A stretch of DNA of 64,000 nt from Paenarthrobacter sp. GTDB lineage: Bacteria; Actinomycetota; Actinomycetes; Actinomycetales; Micrococcaceae. The stretch is from positions 62,001 through 126,000 of the forward strand of contig JAPSHX010000007.1 in the NCBI GenBank assembly GCA_031179305.1. The letters run 5' to 3'. Positions 7,971 through 17,424 of the stretch are shown here, in pieces. Position 1 is the stretch's first letter, and every line of letters begins with the position of its first letter. The notes under the pieces were generated by a model that saw only the letters and a list, made by a program, of their open reading frames with translations, was not told the DNA's origin and ran no database searches. Both the position numbers and the translations under genes were made by a program.

Positions 7971-8789
7971 ATGATCGGAAATGCATTGTCCAAGAAGGAT
8001 GAGAAGACCCACAAGAACGCCCCGTTGATCGGTATCGACATCGGTGGCACCGGCATCAAGGGCGGCATCGTCGACCTGAAGAAGGGCAAGCTGATCGGTG
8101 ACCGCTTCCGCGTGCCCACTCCCCAGCCTGCAACTCCGGAGGCTGTCGCTGAGGTTGTCGCCCAGATTGTTGACGAACTGTCCAACCGCCCGGACGCGCC
8201 GGCGGCAGATTCGCCAGTGGGTGTTACGTTCCCGGGCATCATCCAGCATGGTGTGGTCCACTCAGCGGCCAACGTTGACAAGACCTGGCTCGGCGCTGAC
8301 ATCGACAAGAAGTTCACCGCACGGCTGGGGCGTCCCGTTGAAGTCATTAACGACGCTGACGCTGCCGGTCTCGCCGAAGCACGCTACGGCGCTGGCGAGG
8401 GCGTCGACGGCACGGTGCTGGTCATCACCCTGGGTACGGGGATCGGATCGGCATTTATCTTCAACGGCCAGCTGGTCCCCAACGCCGAGCTGGGCCATCT
8501 TGAGGTGGACGGGCACGACGCCGAGACCAAGGCCTCCGCGGTTGCGCGCGAACGCGACGGCCTGAGCTGGGACGAGTACGGGGTCCTGCTCAACCGCTAC
8601 TTCCAGCATGTGGAGTTCTTGTTCTCTCCCGAGCTGTTCATTGTGGGTGGCGGCATTTCCAAACGCTCCGACGAGTACTTCCCGCACCTTGAGCTGCGAA
8701 CCAAAATCGTCACGGCAAAGTTGAAGAACGACGCCGGCATTGTGGGCGCGGCACTCGAGGTTGCCTTGCACCACAAGCTTGCGAAGTAG
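7971..8789 (+). CDS. ppgK: Polyphosphate glucokinase
   Basis: A 272-residue ROK-family sugar kinase of the PpgK type, which phosphorylates glucose with inorganic polyphosphate or ATP; an Arthrobacter member of this family (glucomannokinase) also takes mannose. Visible are the phosphate-1 loop LIGIDIGGTGIKGGIVDLKK, TFPGIIQHGVVHSAAN, catalytic-region NDADAAGLAEARYG, phosphate-2 VITLGTGIGSAFIFNG and ELGHLEVDGHDAE. It lacks the CxCGxxGC zinc motif of classical ROK glucokinases, unlike the second glucokinase at 50541-51599. It begins 57 bp after map on the same strand and is followed closely by the SDR gene. Confidence 0.92.
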   Translation: MIGNALSKKDEKTHKNAPLIGIDIGGTGIKGGIVDLKKGKLIGDRFRVPTPQPATPEAVAEVVAQIVDELSNRPDAPAADSPVGVTFPGIIQHGVVHSAANVDKTWLGADIDKKFTARLGRPVEVINDADAAGLAEARYGAGEGVDGTVLVITLGTGIGSAFIFNGQLVPNAELGHLEVDGHDAETKASAVARERDGLSWDEYGVLLNRYFQHVEFLFSPELFIVGGGISKRSDEYFPHLELRTKIVTAKLKNDAGIVGAALEVALHHKLAK

Positions 8790-8796
8790 TCACGGC

Positions 8797-9576
8797 ATGA
8801 CAGAGGCCAAAATCGCCGCTCAGCACGGTGACCCGGGAGTCGCGATCGTCACCGGCGCCAGTCGAGGAATCGGAGCCGCTGTGGCACTGGCCACGGCGGC
8901 TGCCGGGTATCAGGTGATGGTCAACTACTCCGAAGACGCTGAAGGGGCACGGATCGTGGTCAAAGACATCCTCGCCCAAGGCGGCGAGGCGCGCGCCGTG
9001 CAGGCCGATGTCAGCCAACCGGCCGACGTCGGGCGCCTATTCGACGAAGCCGCTGCTTGGGGCCCTTTGACCGCCGTCATCAACAACGCCGCGATCACGG
9101 GGAACCTGATCGGTCCCCTCGCGGAAGTGCCGGCGGAAACGGTTCAACGGGTTGTTGATGTCAACGTGGCCGGAATGATTTTCATGTGCCAGGAAGCAGT
9201 CCGTAGACTCTCGACGGACAACGGCGGCAGCGGCGGCTCCATCGTCAACATCTCCTCTACAGCCACAAAGGCAGGCTCTCCCGGAACCTGGGTCCACTAC
9301 GCGGCCACGAAGGGGGCAGTGGATGTTTTGACTGTGGGCCTTGCCGCCGAAGTAGCCAAGCTGGGTATCCGCGTCAACGCGGTTGCCCCTGGTAGCACCA
9401 ATACCGGCCTCCACGCAGCGGCTGGAATGCCGGACCGGGTGGAGAGGCTCAACCCAACCATTCCTATGGGCCGCGGAGCGGAGCCTGAGGAAGTGGCTGC
9501 CGCGGTGATGTGGCTGATGTCGGACGAGGCCGGCTACATCACCGGAGCAGTGCTCCCCGTGTCCGGGGGACGCTGA
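8797..9576 (+). CDS. SDR-family NAD(P)-dependent oxidoreductase
   Basis: A 259-residue short-chain dehydrogenase/reductase. The cofactor loop is TGASRGIGAAVALATAAAG, followed by NNAAITG, the catalytic Ser in IVNISSTATKAG and the Tyr/Lys pair in YAATKGAVDVL. The C-terminus EAGYITGAVLPVSGGR is the usual end of FabG-like and glucose-1-dehydrogenase-like members. The substrate cannot be deduced; the Ala-Ser after the first Gly (TGASRGIG) and an Asn-Tyr-Ser in the second strand suggest NADPH preference, as inference only. The ATG at 8797 lies 7 bp after ppgK, so the two genes are probably co-transcribed. Confidence 0.88.
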   Translation: MTEAKIAAQHGDPGVAIVTGASRGIGAAVALATAAAGYQVMVNYSEDAEGARIVVKDILAQGGEARAVQADVSQPADVGRLFDEAAAWGPLTAVINNAAITGNLIGPLAEVPAETVQRVVDVNVAGMIFMCQEAVRRLSTDNGGSGGSIVNISSTATKAGSPGTWVHYAATKGAVDVLTVGLAAEVAKLGIRVNAVAPGSTNTGLHAAAGMPDRVERLNPTIPMGRGAEPEEVAAAVMWLMSDEAGYITGAVLPVSGGR

Positions 9577-9586
9577 TCCCTTTCCA

Positions 9587-9629
9587 GGATTAATGTCTGG
9601 TCCGGATTAATGTCTGGTCCGGATTGATG
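9587..9629. repeat. Tandem 17-bp repeat, about 2.5 copies
   Basis: The unit GGATTAATGTCTGGTCC occurs exactly at 9587-9603 and 9604-9620 and begins a third, partly changed copy at 9621-9629 (GGATTGATG). It lies 11 bp past the SDR stop, between convergent genes. It is probably a slippage-type microsatellite; a role in transcript termination is not evident. Confidence 0.75.
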
Positions 9630-9671
9630 CCGGTGGCGGCTGCGGCTTCCCCTCCGCTGCCGCCACCGGAG

Positions 9672-10172
9672 CTACAGTTGGCTCTTTTCCGAGCCCGTGA
9701 CTTCTTTGCCGCCGGCCTTGGCCGTTTCTGCCTCATGGCGTAGGAGCGAGATGGCTGACTCGAAGTCTTCCAGGGACTCGAACGCCTGATACACACTGGC
9801 AAAGCGAAGGTATGCCACTTCGTCAAGTTTCCGGAGCGGGCCCAAAATGGCCAGGCCTACCTCATGGGCATCGATCTCCGCTGCGCCCGAGGAACGAATA
9901 TTCTCCTCGACTTCCTGGGCGAGCATTGCAAGATCGTCTTCCGTTACCGGACGTCCCTGGCATGCCTTGCGGACTCCGCTGATGACCTTGATGCGGCTGA
10001 ATGGTTCGCCGACGCCGGACCTCTTGATTACGGACAGGCTGGTGGTTTCCACGGTGGTGAAGCGACGTCCACATTCCGGGCACTGGCGGCGGCGGCGGAT
10101 GGAGGAGCCGTCGTCGGCCATTCGGCTGTCCACGACGCGGGAGTCGGGATTCCGGCAGAACGGACAATACAC
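9672..10172 (-). CDS. nrdR: Transcriptional repressor NrdR
   Basis: NrdR is the dATP/ATP-sensing repressor of ribonucleotide reductase genes. The 166 residues show the N-terminal zinc ribbon, [17 protein letters not shown] with a second pair in [14 protein letters not shown], then an ATP-cone domain from about residue 47 ([20 protein letters not shown]) to about 140. The start is GTG at 10172, preceded by GGGGAGG. The C-terminal 25 residues ([20 protein letters not shown]) look disordered. Two NrdR boxes about 130 bp upstream point to autorepression. No nrd structural gene lies in the window. Confidence 0.96.
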   Translation of the reverse strand: MYCPFCRNPDSRVVDSRMADDGSSIRRRRQCPECGRRFTTVETTSLSVIKRSGVGEPFSRIKVISGVRKACQGRPVTEDDLAMLAQEVEENIRSSGAAEIDAHEVGLAILGPLRKLDEVAYLRFASVYQAFESLEDFESAISLLRHEAETAKAGGKEVTGSEKSQL

Positions 10173-10300
10173 GCTGGGCCTCCCCTGACAGCTCCGGCAC
10201 GGAATTCGTAGGCGGCAGGACGCCGGATACGCAAAGGTGCCGGAAGATTCACTTCCGGCACCAGTTTACGGGCCGCCACACGGTAATGACAAGCGTGTAA

Positions 10301-10338
10301 TTACTACATGTAGTGGTGGCCACCCTTATATGTAGTGG
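10301..10338. promoter_or_regulatory. Paired NrdR boxes upstream of nrdR
   Basis: Box one contains the perfect palindrome ACTACATGTAGT (10303-10314) within TTACTACATGTAGTGG; box two is CCCTTATATGTAGTGG (10323-10338). Both resemble the published NrdR consensus, roughly ACACTATATATAGTGT. They share T-A-Y-A-TGTAGTGG at a 22-bp offset, about two helical turns, as needed for side-by-side binding. They sit between the hisD stop and the nrdR start. Confidence 0.7.
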
Positions 10339-10346
10339 TTAATGTC

Positions 10347-11711
10347 TTATGCGAAGCGAATTCGGACAGCATCTCCGTGGCCCGGAAGGTCCTCTGCACC
10401 CGCCAGGCTCACAATGTGACCACTGACTTGCTCCAGGGCAGAGCGGTCATAGTTGATGACTTGGACCGCGCGGAGGAACGTGGTGACGTTGAGACCGGAC
10501 GAGAAAGCGGCCGTCCCGCTGGTGGGCAGCACGTGGTTGGAACCTGCGCAGTAGTCCCCCAGGCTTACCGGGCTGAAGTCGCCCACGAAGATGGCTCCCG
10601 CGTTACGAATCCGCGATGCAACCGTGGCGGCGTCCGCTGTCATGATTTCCAGGTGTTCAGCGGCGTAGGCGTTGCAAACGGCGATCCCCTGCTCAAGATC
10701 ATCCACCAGCACCACACCGGACTGTGGTCCGGACAGCGCTTCAAGAACGCGGGCACTGTGCTTTGTGGCGGCGGCCTGCTGCGCAAGTTCAAGCACGACG
10801 GCGTCAGCCAGCTCGGCGGAGTCCGTCACCAGGACGGAAGCTGCTTTGGGATCGTGCTCCGCTTGGCTTATGAGGTCGGCGGCCACCAAGGGGGCCTGCG
10901 CCGTGGAGTCGGCAAGGATGGCGATCTCCGTGGTGCCGGCCTCGGAATCTATGCCCACCACACCCTTGACGAGGCGCTTGGCTGTGGCCACGAAAATGTT
11001 GCCCGGCCCCGTGACCACGTCTACAGGCTCAATGGGCAGTTCATCACCGGTTCCCGGGATACCGTAAGCAAACGAAACAATGGCCTGTGCACCACCGATG
11101 GCATACACCTCGTCAATGCCCAGCAGTTTCGCTGCGGCCAGGATGGTGGGGTGCGGGAGGCCGCCGAAGTCTTTCTGAGGCGGGGAGGCCAGTGCAATGG
11201 ACTCGACGCCGGCGGCAACTGCGGGGACCACGTTCATGATGACTGATGACGCCAAGGGGGCGAGTCCACCGGGAACGTACAGCCCAACTCGCCCCACAGG
11301 AATCCAGTTTTGGCTGACAACGGCGCCGTCGCCAAGTTGTACATCTACATTGACAGGGCGCTGCTGGTCAGCAAACTGACGGGCGCGGTTGATGGACTCC
11401 TCCAAGGCCGAGCGGACCTTTGGGTCGAGTTCGGTCAGCGCTTGGGTGAGTGCCTCTGCCGGGACTCTGGGGTGCGACTGTTCCACGCCGTCGAATTTCC
11501 TGGCGAGTTCGCCGAGGGCGGCAAAGCCACGGGTACGGACGTCGGCAATGATGTCCAGGACCTTCTGTTCCGCGTCCGCCATCGTCTGATGCTGCGCCCG
11601 TGGCACAGCTGCGCGCAGTTCCGCCAAGGAAAGGCGGCGGCCCCGGAAATCGATGCTCCGGAAATTGAGGGCGTCAGTGGAGAGGGCAGAGGTATCCGAG
11701 GAAGTGGTCAC
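10347..11711 (-). CDS. hisD: Histidinol dehydrogenase
   Basis: HisD oxidises L-histidinol to histidine in two NAD-dependent steps, the last of histidine synthesis. The 454 residues include [87 protein letters not shown] (zinc and catalytic region), [11 protein letters not shown] and [20 protein letters not shown] with [12 protein letters not shown], all family hallmarks. The start is GTG at 11711 with a weak CGGAG nearby. Only 4 bp separate it from the stop of the membrane-protein gene upstream, so the two are coupled. The rest of the his operon is not here. Confidence 0.97.
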   Translation of the reverse strand: MTTSSDTSALSTDALNFRSIDFRGRRLSLAELRAAVPRAQHQTMADAEQKVLDIIADVRTRGFAALGELARKFDGVEQSHPRVPAEALTQALTELDPKVRSALEESINRARQFADQQRPVNVDVQLGDGAVVSQNWIPVGRVGLYVPGGLAPLASSVIMNVVPAVAAGVESIALASPPQKDFGGLPHPTILAAAKLLGIDEVYAIGGAQAIVSFAYGIPGTGDELPIEPVDVVTGPGNIFVATAKRLVKGVVGIDSEAGTTEIAILADSTAQAPLVAADLISQAEHDPKAASVLVTDSAELADAVVLELAQQAAATKHSARVLEALSGPQSGVVLVDDLEQGIAVCNAYAAEHLEIMTADAATVASRIRNAGAIFVGDFSPVSLGDYCAGSNHVLPTSGTAAFSSGLNVTTFLRAVQVINYDRSALEQVSGHIVSLAGAEDLPGHGDAVRIRFA

Positions 11712-11715
11712 TCCG

Positions 11716-12249
11716 CTATTTTACGGGCTTCTTCGACAGAACCCCGAACAGCGCCAGGACGAACGTGATAAACGCGATGGCAGCGGGCCACAGGACCAGC
11801 ACGGCGTAGGAGCGCAGGGTAAAGCCAAACCCGGGGCCAAGTGCCGGATCCGGGGCTGGCCCCAGCAACTGGGCGGCAAGCAGCCCCACCAACCACGCGA
11901 TAACCGCACCCAAAGCACCCCCAATGAGGGCGAAGGCCAAGCGCCGCGCGGCACCATCGCCCTGAAGCTTTCCGTCCAGCATGACGCCAGTGAGGCACCC
12001 GGCCAGCAGCATCAGAGCTGCGAGAACCAAGTCCCGCGGAAGCCAGGAATCAGGATTGGCCGCATTCGCCAAGTCCGGATTGCCCGACACCAGGTTCAGC
12101 CCACCCGGAGCAAGGAGCCACCAGAGGAGACCGGCCACCACACCCAAAGCCGAAGGAAGGACCAACCAAAGGACGTCCTTCGAGCGCCGCGGTTTGGAGG
12201 CAGAGGGCTGTTCTGCGACGGCAGGGACGTGCACGGTGGAATCGGTCAT
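11716..12249 (-). CDS. Four-helix membrane protein of unknown function
   Basis: A 177-residue protein from the ATG at 12249 ([14 protein letters not shown]). About 28 polar residues are followed by four hydrophobic spans: [60 protein letters not shown] and [20 protein letters not shown]. It ends in a basic KKPVK tail. I do not recognise a named family. Its stop lies 4 bp before hisD, implying joint expression, though nothing in the protein suggests a part in histidine synthesis. Confidence 0.8.
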   Translation of the reverse strand: MTDSTVHVPAVAEQPSASKPRRSKDVLWLVLPSALGVVAGLLWWLLAPGGLNLVSGNPDLANAANPDSWLPRDLVLAALMLLAGCLTGVMLDGKLQGDGAARRLAFALIGGALGAVIAWLVGLLAAQLLGPAPDPALGPGFGFTLRSYAVLVLWPAAIAFITFVLALFGVLSKKPVK

Positions 12250-12362
12250 GCAACTCACATTAACAAAGGTTCACGCCGACCCGACAAAAATGTGGGGCTC
12301 GCAGTCCCGGAGGAATACTCTGAAGGAAAGATGCAAGGCCCCGATCCAGGAGAAAAACCGAC

Positions 12363-12863
12363 GTGCCCAGCGAACCATCCGGCTTCGAGCAGACTTTCCG
12401 GGAGATGTTCCGTCGGCATGCCGCTGGAGTAGCCATCATCACGGCGAACCTCAACGGAAGCCCCTTCGGCTTCACCGCCACTTCTGTGGCCTCGCTGTCT
12501 GCCGAGCCGCCCCGCTTCACCTTCAACATGGCCAGGAGCTCCAGTTCCTGGCCCGCTGTGGCCAACGCGGAGTACATCGGAGTTCACATGCTGGGGCTGG
12601 ACAACCAGGCACTCGCCAATCGCTTCGCTCGGACCCGCGATCGATTCGAAGGCGACCATTGGGAGCCGGGCCCCCACGACGTGCCTATTCTCAAGGATGT
12701 CAGCGGTTGGCTCGTGGGCAGGATCCAGATGCGGCTGTCCTTCGAGAACAACGCTGTGGTAGTGGTCGAGGTCATAGATGGCCAGGTGGGCGAGGACGGC
12801 ACTCCCCTGCTTTACCACAGCGGCGGATACAGCAAGCCCGCGCCACTCGACTACGAAATCTGA
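12363..12863 (+). CDS. Flavin reductase family protein (FMN-binding)
   Basis: A 166-residue single-domain flavin reductase of the split-barrel FMN-binding type (DIM6/NTAB, HpaC-like). Recognisable are FRRHAAGVAIITANLNGSPF, GFTATSVASLSAEPPRFTFN and NARSS-like MARSSSSWPAV, which contact the flavin, then FEGDHWEPG and the final LLYHSGGYSKP. Such enzymes supply reduced FMN/FAD to two-component monooxygenases; no partner oxygenase is nearby. The start is GTG at 12363 with AGGAG about 12 bp upstream. It is convergent with dnaE1, whose stop is 20 bp away. Confidence 0.88.
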   Translation: MPSEPSGFEQTFREMFRRHAAGVAIITANLNGSPFGFTATSVASLSAEPPRFTFNMARSSSSWPAVANAEYIGVHMLGLDNQALANRFARTRDRFEGDHWEPGPHDVPILKDVSGWLVGRIQMRLSFENNAVVVVEVIDGQVGEDGTPLLYHSGGYSKPAPLDYEI

Positions 12864-12882
12864 CCGAGCCGACGCGAGCCTG

Positions 12883-15800
12883 CTAGTTATCCAGGCAGGC
12901 AGGACCCAACAGGACCTTCAGGTCACCAAAAAGGGAAGGACTGGGGTTGACCCGCATGTGAACGGGCAGGCCCATGACCTCCACCTTCGTGTCACCCATC
13001 AGCTTGAGCCGGACTTCCGAATTTCCGCGGTGGGTGCGCAGCACATCACGCAGGTCAGTCACTACTGCCTCGGTGGCTTTGAATGTAGGAATGGTGATCA
13101 CCACAGGACCATTCACGCTTTCACTGAGGTCCGGAACGGACAGCTCCATGCAGTTCAAAGTGACTGCTCCGTCATCACGGCGCTGCAGGCGGCCCTTGAC
13201 CACCACGATCAAGTCTTCAGCCAGGACTGACGCGATGGGCCCGTACACCTGGCCAAAAAACATGACTTCCATGGAAGCGCCAAGATCTTCAATTTCCGCC
13301 CGGGCGTAGGCGTTGCCGCTGGCCTTGGCGATCCTGCGGCTCAAGGAGGTAATCATGCCCGCAATGGTGACTATTGCGCCGTCGTGAGGTCCATCCTCGG
13401 CGATGATCGACGTAATGGACTGCTCAGCGTGCTGGCTGAGAACACCTTCCAACCCCTGCAAGGGATGGTCTGAAACGTAAAGGCCCAACATGTCCCGTTC
13501 GAAGGACAGTTTGTCCTTCTTCTCCCATTCAGGGAGGTCCGGGATTTCGGTGGTCAGCGACGCTTCGGGCTCTTGGTCTTCGAAGCCTGCGAAGAGATCG
13601 AACTGGCCAATGGCCTCGTTGCGCTTGAGCGTGATGACAGAATCGATGGCTTCTTCATGGATCATCGCCAGCGCACGCCGATGGTGGCCGAGTGAATCGA
13701 ACGCTCCGGCTTTGATCAGCGATTCGATGGTGCGCTTGTTGCACACCACGGCGGGCACCTTGAGGAGGAAGTCCTTGAAGGACGTGTACTTGCCTTCGGA
13801 AGTGCGGGCGGCCACCATTGCATCCACCACATTGACGCCGACATTGCGGATGGCGCCCATGCCGAAGCGGATGTCCGTTCCCACCGGGGTGAAGTTCAGC
13901 GAGGATTCGTTGACGTCCGGCGGGAGGACCGTAATGCCCATTCGACGGCACTCGTTGAGGTAGATGGCGGACTTGTCCTTGTCATCACCCACGGACGTCA
14001 GCAGGGCGGCCATGTATTCCGGCGCGTAGTGCGCTTTCAAGTAGGCCGTCCAGTAGGAGATCACGCCATACGCTGCCGAGTGGGCCTTGTTAAAGGCGTA
14101 GTCGGAGAACGGGAGCAGAATATCCCAGAGCGTCTTCACGGCGGCCATGGAGTAGCCGTTGTCCTGCATTCCTTGGGAGAAGCCGGCGAACTGCTTGTCC
14201 AGCTCGGACTTCTTCTTCTTACCCATGGCGCGCCGGAGGATGTCGGCTTGGCCGAGCGAGTAGCCAGCCAGTTTCTGGGCCACGGCCATGACCTGCTCCT
14301 GATACACGATCAGGCCGAACGTGCCGCCCAGGATTTCCTTGAGTGGTTCTTCCAGCTCGGGGTGGATGGGAATTACTTCCTGGATCCCGTTCTTGCGCAG
14401 GGCGTAGTCGGTGTGGGCGTTGGCGCCCATGGGGCCAGGCCGGTACAGCGCAAGAACAGCGGAGATGTCTTCGAAGTTGTCAGGCTTCATAAGCTTGAGC
14501 AGGGAACGCATTGGCCCGCCGTCGAGCTGGAACACACCCAAGGTGTCACCGCGTGCCAAAAGCTCGTAGGACGCAGCGTCGTCGAGTTCCAGGTTTTCCA
14601 GATCCAGGTCAACGCCGCGGTTCATCTTGATGTTTTCCAGGGCATCCGAAATGATCGTCAGGTTTCGGAGGCCCAGGAAGTCCATCTTGATCAGGCCGAG
14701 GCCTTCGGACGTCGGGTAATCGAACTGGGTGATGACCTGGCCGTCCTGGAAACGGCGCATGATGGGAATCACATCGATGATGGGGTCCGAGGACATGATG
14801 ACACCGGCGGCGTGAACGCCCCACTGCCGCTTCAGTCCCTCGATGCCCAGCGCCGTCTCGAAAACCTTGGCGGCCTCGGGATCTGTGGCGATCAGCTGGC
14901 GGAAATCCCCTGCTTCCCCGTAACGCTTGGATTCCGGGTTCTGAATGTCCGCCAAGGGAATGTCCTTGGCCATGACGGCGGGCGGAAGCGCCTTGGTCAG
15001 CGTCTCGCCCATGCTGAACGGGTAGCCAAGCACTCGCGAGGAATCCTTGAGCGCCTGCTTGGTCTTGATGGTTCCGTACGTGACGATCATGGCCACACGC
15101 TCGTCGCCGTACTTTTTGGTGACGTAGTCAATCACCTCGGAGCGGCGACGATCATCGAAGTCGACGTCGAAGTCGGGCATGGAAACGCGGTCCGGGTTGA
15201 GGAAGCGTTCAAAGATCAGGCCGTGCTGCAGGGGGTCGAGATCGGTGATGCGCATGGCGTACGCCACCATGGAGCCAGCGCCGGATCCACGGCCGGGACC
15301 CACACGGATCCCGTTGTTCTTTGCCCAGTTGATGAAGTCGGCAACCACCAGGAAGTACCCGGGGAATCCCATGGACGTAATGACGCCGAGCTCGTAGTCC
15401 GCTTGCTTGCGGACCTTATCGGGAATGCCTTGGGGATACCGGTACTTCAGCCCGGCGTCTACTTCCTTGACCAGCCAGGAGGTCTCGTCCTCCCCGGGAG
15501 GGCAGGGGAAGCGGGGCATGTAATTGGCGCCGGTGTTGAAGGAAACTTCGCAGCGTTCGGCGATGAGTAGCGTGTTGTCGCAGGCCTCGGGGTGATCGCG
15601 GAAAAGCTCCCGCATTTCCTGCGGAGATTTCAGGTAGTAGCCACTGCCCGAGAACGCGAAGCGAGAGCCTCCATTGTCGTAGGTCGGTTCCAGGAGCGTG
15701 GAACCTGACTGGATGGCCAACAGGGCTTCGTGGGCCTTGGCATCATGTTCATGCGTGTAGTGGAGGTCGTTGGTGGCCACCAGCGGGAGGTTGAGCTCCT

Positions 15801-16443
15801 TGGCAAGGCGCAGGAGGTCGCCGGTGACGCGCCGTTCAATGTCCAGCCCGTGATCCATCAGTTCACAGAAGTAGTTCTCCGCTCCAAAAATATCGCGGAA
15901 CTCCGCTGCGGCTTCCACAGCCTCACGGTAAAGACCGAGCCGCAACTTGGTCTGGACTTCTCCGGAAGGGCAACCCGTGGTGGCGATCAGGCCTTCGGAG
16001 TAGGTATTGAGTAGTTCCCGGTCCAACCGCGGCCACTTACCAAAGACGGAGTCCAAGGAAGCGATGGATGAAGCCCGGAACAAGTTCCTCATGCCCACGT
16101 TGTTGTAACTCAGGAGGGTCATGTGGGTATACGAGCCACCACCCGAGACGTCGTCCTTGCGTTGGCTTTCATCGCCCCAACGCACGCGCTCCTTGTCTCC
16201 GCGGGCGGTACCAGGCGTTACATAGGCTTCGACGCCGATGATCGGCTTGATGCCCTTGTCCGTGGCCTTGCGCCAAAAGTCGAAAGCGCCGAACAAATAT
16301 CCATGGTCCGTGGTGGCCAGGGCGGGCATCCCCAGCCGTTCGGTTTCATCGAACAACTCACCGAGCCGGGCAGCTCCATCCAGCATGGAGTATTCGGTGT
16401 GGGTGTGCAGATGGACGAACGAATCATTGCTGGAAGTCACCAC
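12883..16443 (-). CDS. dnaE1: DNA polymerase III alpha subunit
   Basis: The replicative polymerase, 1186 residues, matching mycobacterial DnaE1 (1184). It opens with the PHP domain (FVHLHTHTEYSMLDGAARLG), which in actinobacterial DnaE1 carries the proofreading exonuclease. The polymerase core shows VGPGRGSGAGSMVAYAM near 380 and the catalytic PDFDVDFDD near 423-431 (Asp424, 426, 428), then a helix-hairpin-helix region and an OB fold with GAIVTIAGMITSLSRRIAKA near residue 1030. There is no intein. The start is GTG at 16443 (or the adjacent GTG at 16440), preceded by AGGAAGG, which abuts a 12-bp hairpin. It follows lspA-rluD on the same strand. Confidence 0.97.
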   Translation of the reverse strand: MVTSSNDSFVHLHTHTEYSMLDGAARLGELFDETERLGMPALATTDHGYLFGAFDFWRKATDKGIKPIIGVEAYVTPGTARGDKERVRWGDESQRKDDVSGGGSYTHMTLLSYNNVGMRNLFRASSIASLDSVFGKWPRLDRELLNTYSEGLIATTGCPSGEVQTKLRLGLYREAVEAAAEFRDIFGAENYFCELMDHGLDIERRVTGDLLRLAKELNLPLVATNDLHYTHEHDAKAHEALLAIQSGSTLLEPTYDNGGSRFAFSGSGYYLKSPQEMRELFRDHPEACDNTLLIAERCEVSFNTGANYMPRFPCPPGEDETSWLVKEVDAGLKYRYPQGIPDKVRKQADYELGVITSMGFPGYFLVVADFINWAKNNGIRVGPGRGSGAGSMVAYAMRITDLDPLQHGLIFERFLNPDRVSMPDFDVDFDDRRRSEVIDYVTKKYGDERVAMIVTYGTIKTKQALKDSSRVLGYPFSMGETLTKALPPAVMAKDIPLADIQNPESKRYGEAGDFRQLIATDPEAAKVFETALGIEGLKRQWGVHAAGVIMSSDPIIDVIPIMRRFQDGQVITQFDYPTSEGLGLIKMDFLGLRNLTIISDALENIKMNRGVDLDLENLELDDAASYELLARGDTLGVFQLDGGPMRSLLKLMKPDNFEDISAVLALYRPGPMGANAHTDYALRKNGIQEVIPIHPELEEPLKEILGGTFGLIVYQEQVMAVAQKLAGYSLGQADILRRAMGKKKKSELDKQFAGFSQGMQDNGYSMAAVKTLWDILLPFSDYAFNKAHSAAYGVISYWTAYLKAHYAPEYMAALLTSVGDDKDKSAIYLNECRRMGITVLPPDVNESSLNFTPVGTDIRFGMGAIRNVGVNVVDAMVAARTSEGKYTSFKDFLLKVPAVVCNKRTIESLIKAGAFDSLGHHRRALAMIHEEAIDSVITLKRNEAIGQFDLFAGFEDQEPEASLTTEIPDLPEWEKKDKLSFERDMLGLYVSDHPLQGLEGVLSQHAEQSITSIIAEDGPHDGAIVTIAGMITSLSRRIAKASGNAYARAEIEDLGASMEVMFFGQVYGPIASVLAEDLIVVVKGRLQRRDDGAVTLNCMELSVPDLSESVNGPVVITIPTFKATEAVVTDLRDVLRTHRGNSEVRLKLMGDTKVEVMGLPVHMRVNPSPSLFGDLKVLLGPACLDN

Positions 16444-16456
16444 GACAGTCTACCTT

Positions 16457-16484
16457 CCTGGGTCCGACAGAAGTCGGACCCAGG
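16457..16484. terminator. 12-bp hairpin between rluD and dnaE1
   Basis: CCTGGGTCCGAC (16457-16468) pairs with GTCGGACCCAGG (16473-16484) across AGAA. It begins 13 bp beyond the rluD stop and its distal arm runs directly into the AGGAAGG ribosome binding site of dnaE1. There is no T-tract, so it may act as a weak terminator, a processing site or a structure that affects dnaE1 translation. Confidence 0.55.
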
Positions 16485-16497
16485 CGGTGAAGTCCGT

Positions 16498-17424
16498 CTA
16501 CGCGGAGCCTGTCGCGAGCAAGTCCAAGGCGTACTGGAGGTCCGCCGGGTAGTCGCTGCTGACTTCAACCCAATCGCCCGTGCGGGGGTGGGTGAAGCCC
16601 AGTTGTCGGGCGTGCAACCATTGCCGGGTGAGGCCGAGGTTCGCAGCGAGACGAGGGTCTGCTCCGTAGGTGAGATCTCCGGCACACGGATGCCGCAGCG
16701 CAGAGAAGTGGACGCGAATCTGGTGCGTACGGCCGGTTTCCAGGTGCACCTCCACCAGCGTAGCCTTGCCAAACGCTTCCAGGACCTCGTAGTGGGTCAC
16801 GGACGGCCGCCCATCTTCGATGACCGCAAAGCGCCAGTCATGGCCCGGGTGACGCCCGATAGGAGCATCAATGGTGCCCTCCAACGGATCAGGCAGTCCC
16901 TGCACGACTGCGTGATATACCTTCTCCACGGTGCGTTCCTTGAACGCCCGCTTCAGGACCGTGTAGGCATGCTCCGTCTTGGCCACGACCATCACGCCGG
17001 AAGTACCGACGTCAAGCCTGTGAACGATTCCCGCCCGCTCAGGCGCCCCCGAGGTTGAAATACGGTATCCGGCGCCGGCGAGACCGCCCACTACAGTGGG
17101 ACCCACCCAACCGGGCGAGGGATGGGCAGCGACCCCCACAGGTTTGTCGATGACAACGAATTCCTCGTCGTCCAACAGGATCTTCAGGCCTTCCACAACT
17201 TCCTCCACGACTTCCAAGGGATCCGGACGTTCGGGAACCGTGACATCAATCAACCCTCCGGCAACGAGCTTCGCTGATTTACCCAGTACCACTCCGCCGC
17301 TTGTGACGTTTCCCTCGGAAATCAGCAGCGCGGCCGCGGACCGGGAAATGTTCAGAAGCTGCGCCAGGCCTGCGTCAACACGAACGCCGGCCAGCTCTTC
17401 GGGGACCACAAGAGATTCACTCAC
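16498..17424 (-). CDS. rluD: RluA/RluD-family pseudouridine synthase
   Basis: Converts uridines in 23S rRNA to pseudouridine. From GTG at 17424 the protein has 308 residues: an S4 RNA-binding domain ([20 protein letters not shown] then [13 protein letters not shown]) and the catalytic domain with [13 protein letters not shown], the active-site Asp in [16 protein letters not shown], and [19 protein letters not shown] preferred 17424 over the ORF's longer form because GGGGAG lies 7 bp upstream and the GTG overlaps the lspA stop by 8 nt, a coupling common in this pair. Exact rRNA targets are not certain; RluD-like is the best family call. Confidence 0.92.
   Translation of the reverse strand: MSESLVVPEELAGVRVDAGLAQLLNISRSAAALLISEGNVTSGGVVLGKSAKLVAGGLIDVTVPERPDPLEVVEEVVEGLKILLDDEEFVVIDKPVGVAAHPSPGWVGPTVVGGLAGAGYRISTSGAPERAGIVHRLDVGTSGVMVVAKTEHAYTVLKRAFKERTVEKVYHAVVQGLPDPLEGTIDAPIGRHPGHDWRFAVIEDGRPSVTHYEVLEAFGKATLVEVHLETGRTHQIRVHFSALRHPCAGDLTYGADPRLAANLGLTRQWLHARQLGFTHPRTGDWVEVSSDYPADLQYALDLLATGSA

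Noticed and set aside
14029..15570. 513-residue frame antisense to dnaE1
   Set aside because: Shadow of the third-position GC bias in dnaE1; the protein has no domain character.
12883..16443. An intein or domain insertion in dnaE1
   Set aside because: Length and motif order match the mycobacterial enzyme, leaving no room for an insertion.
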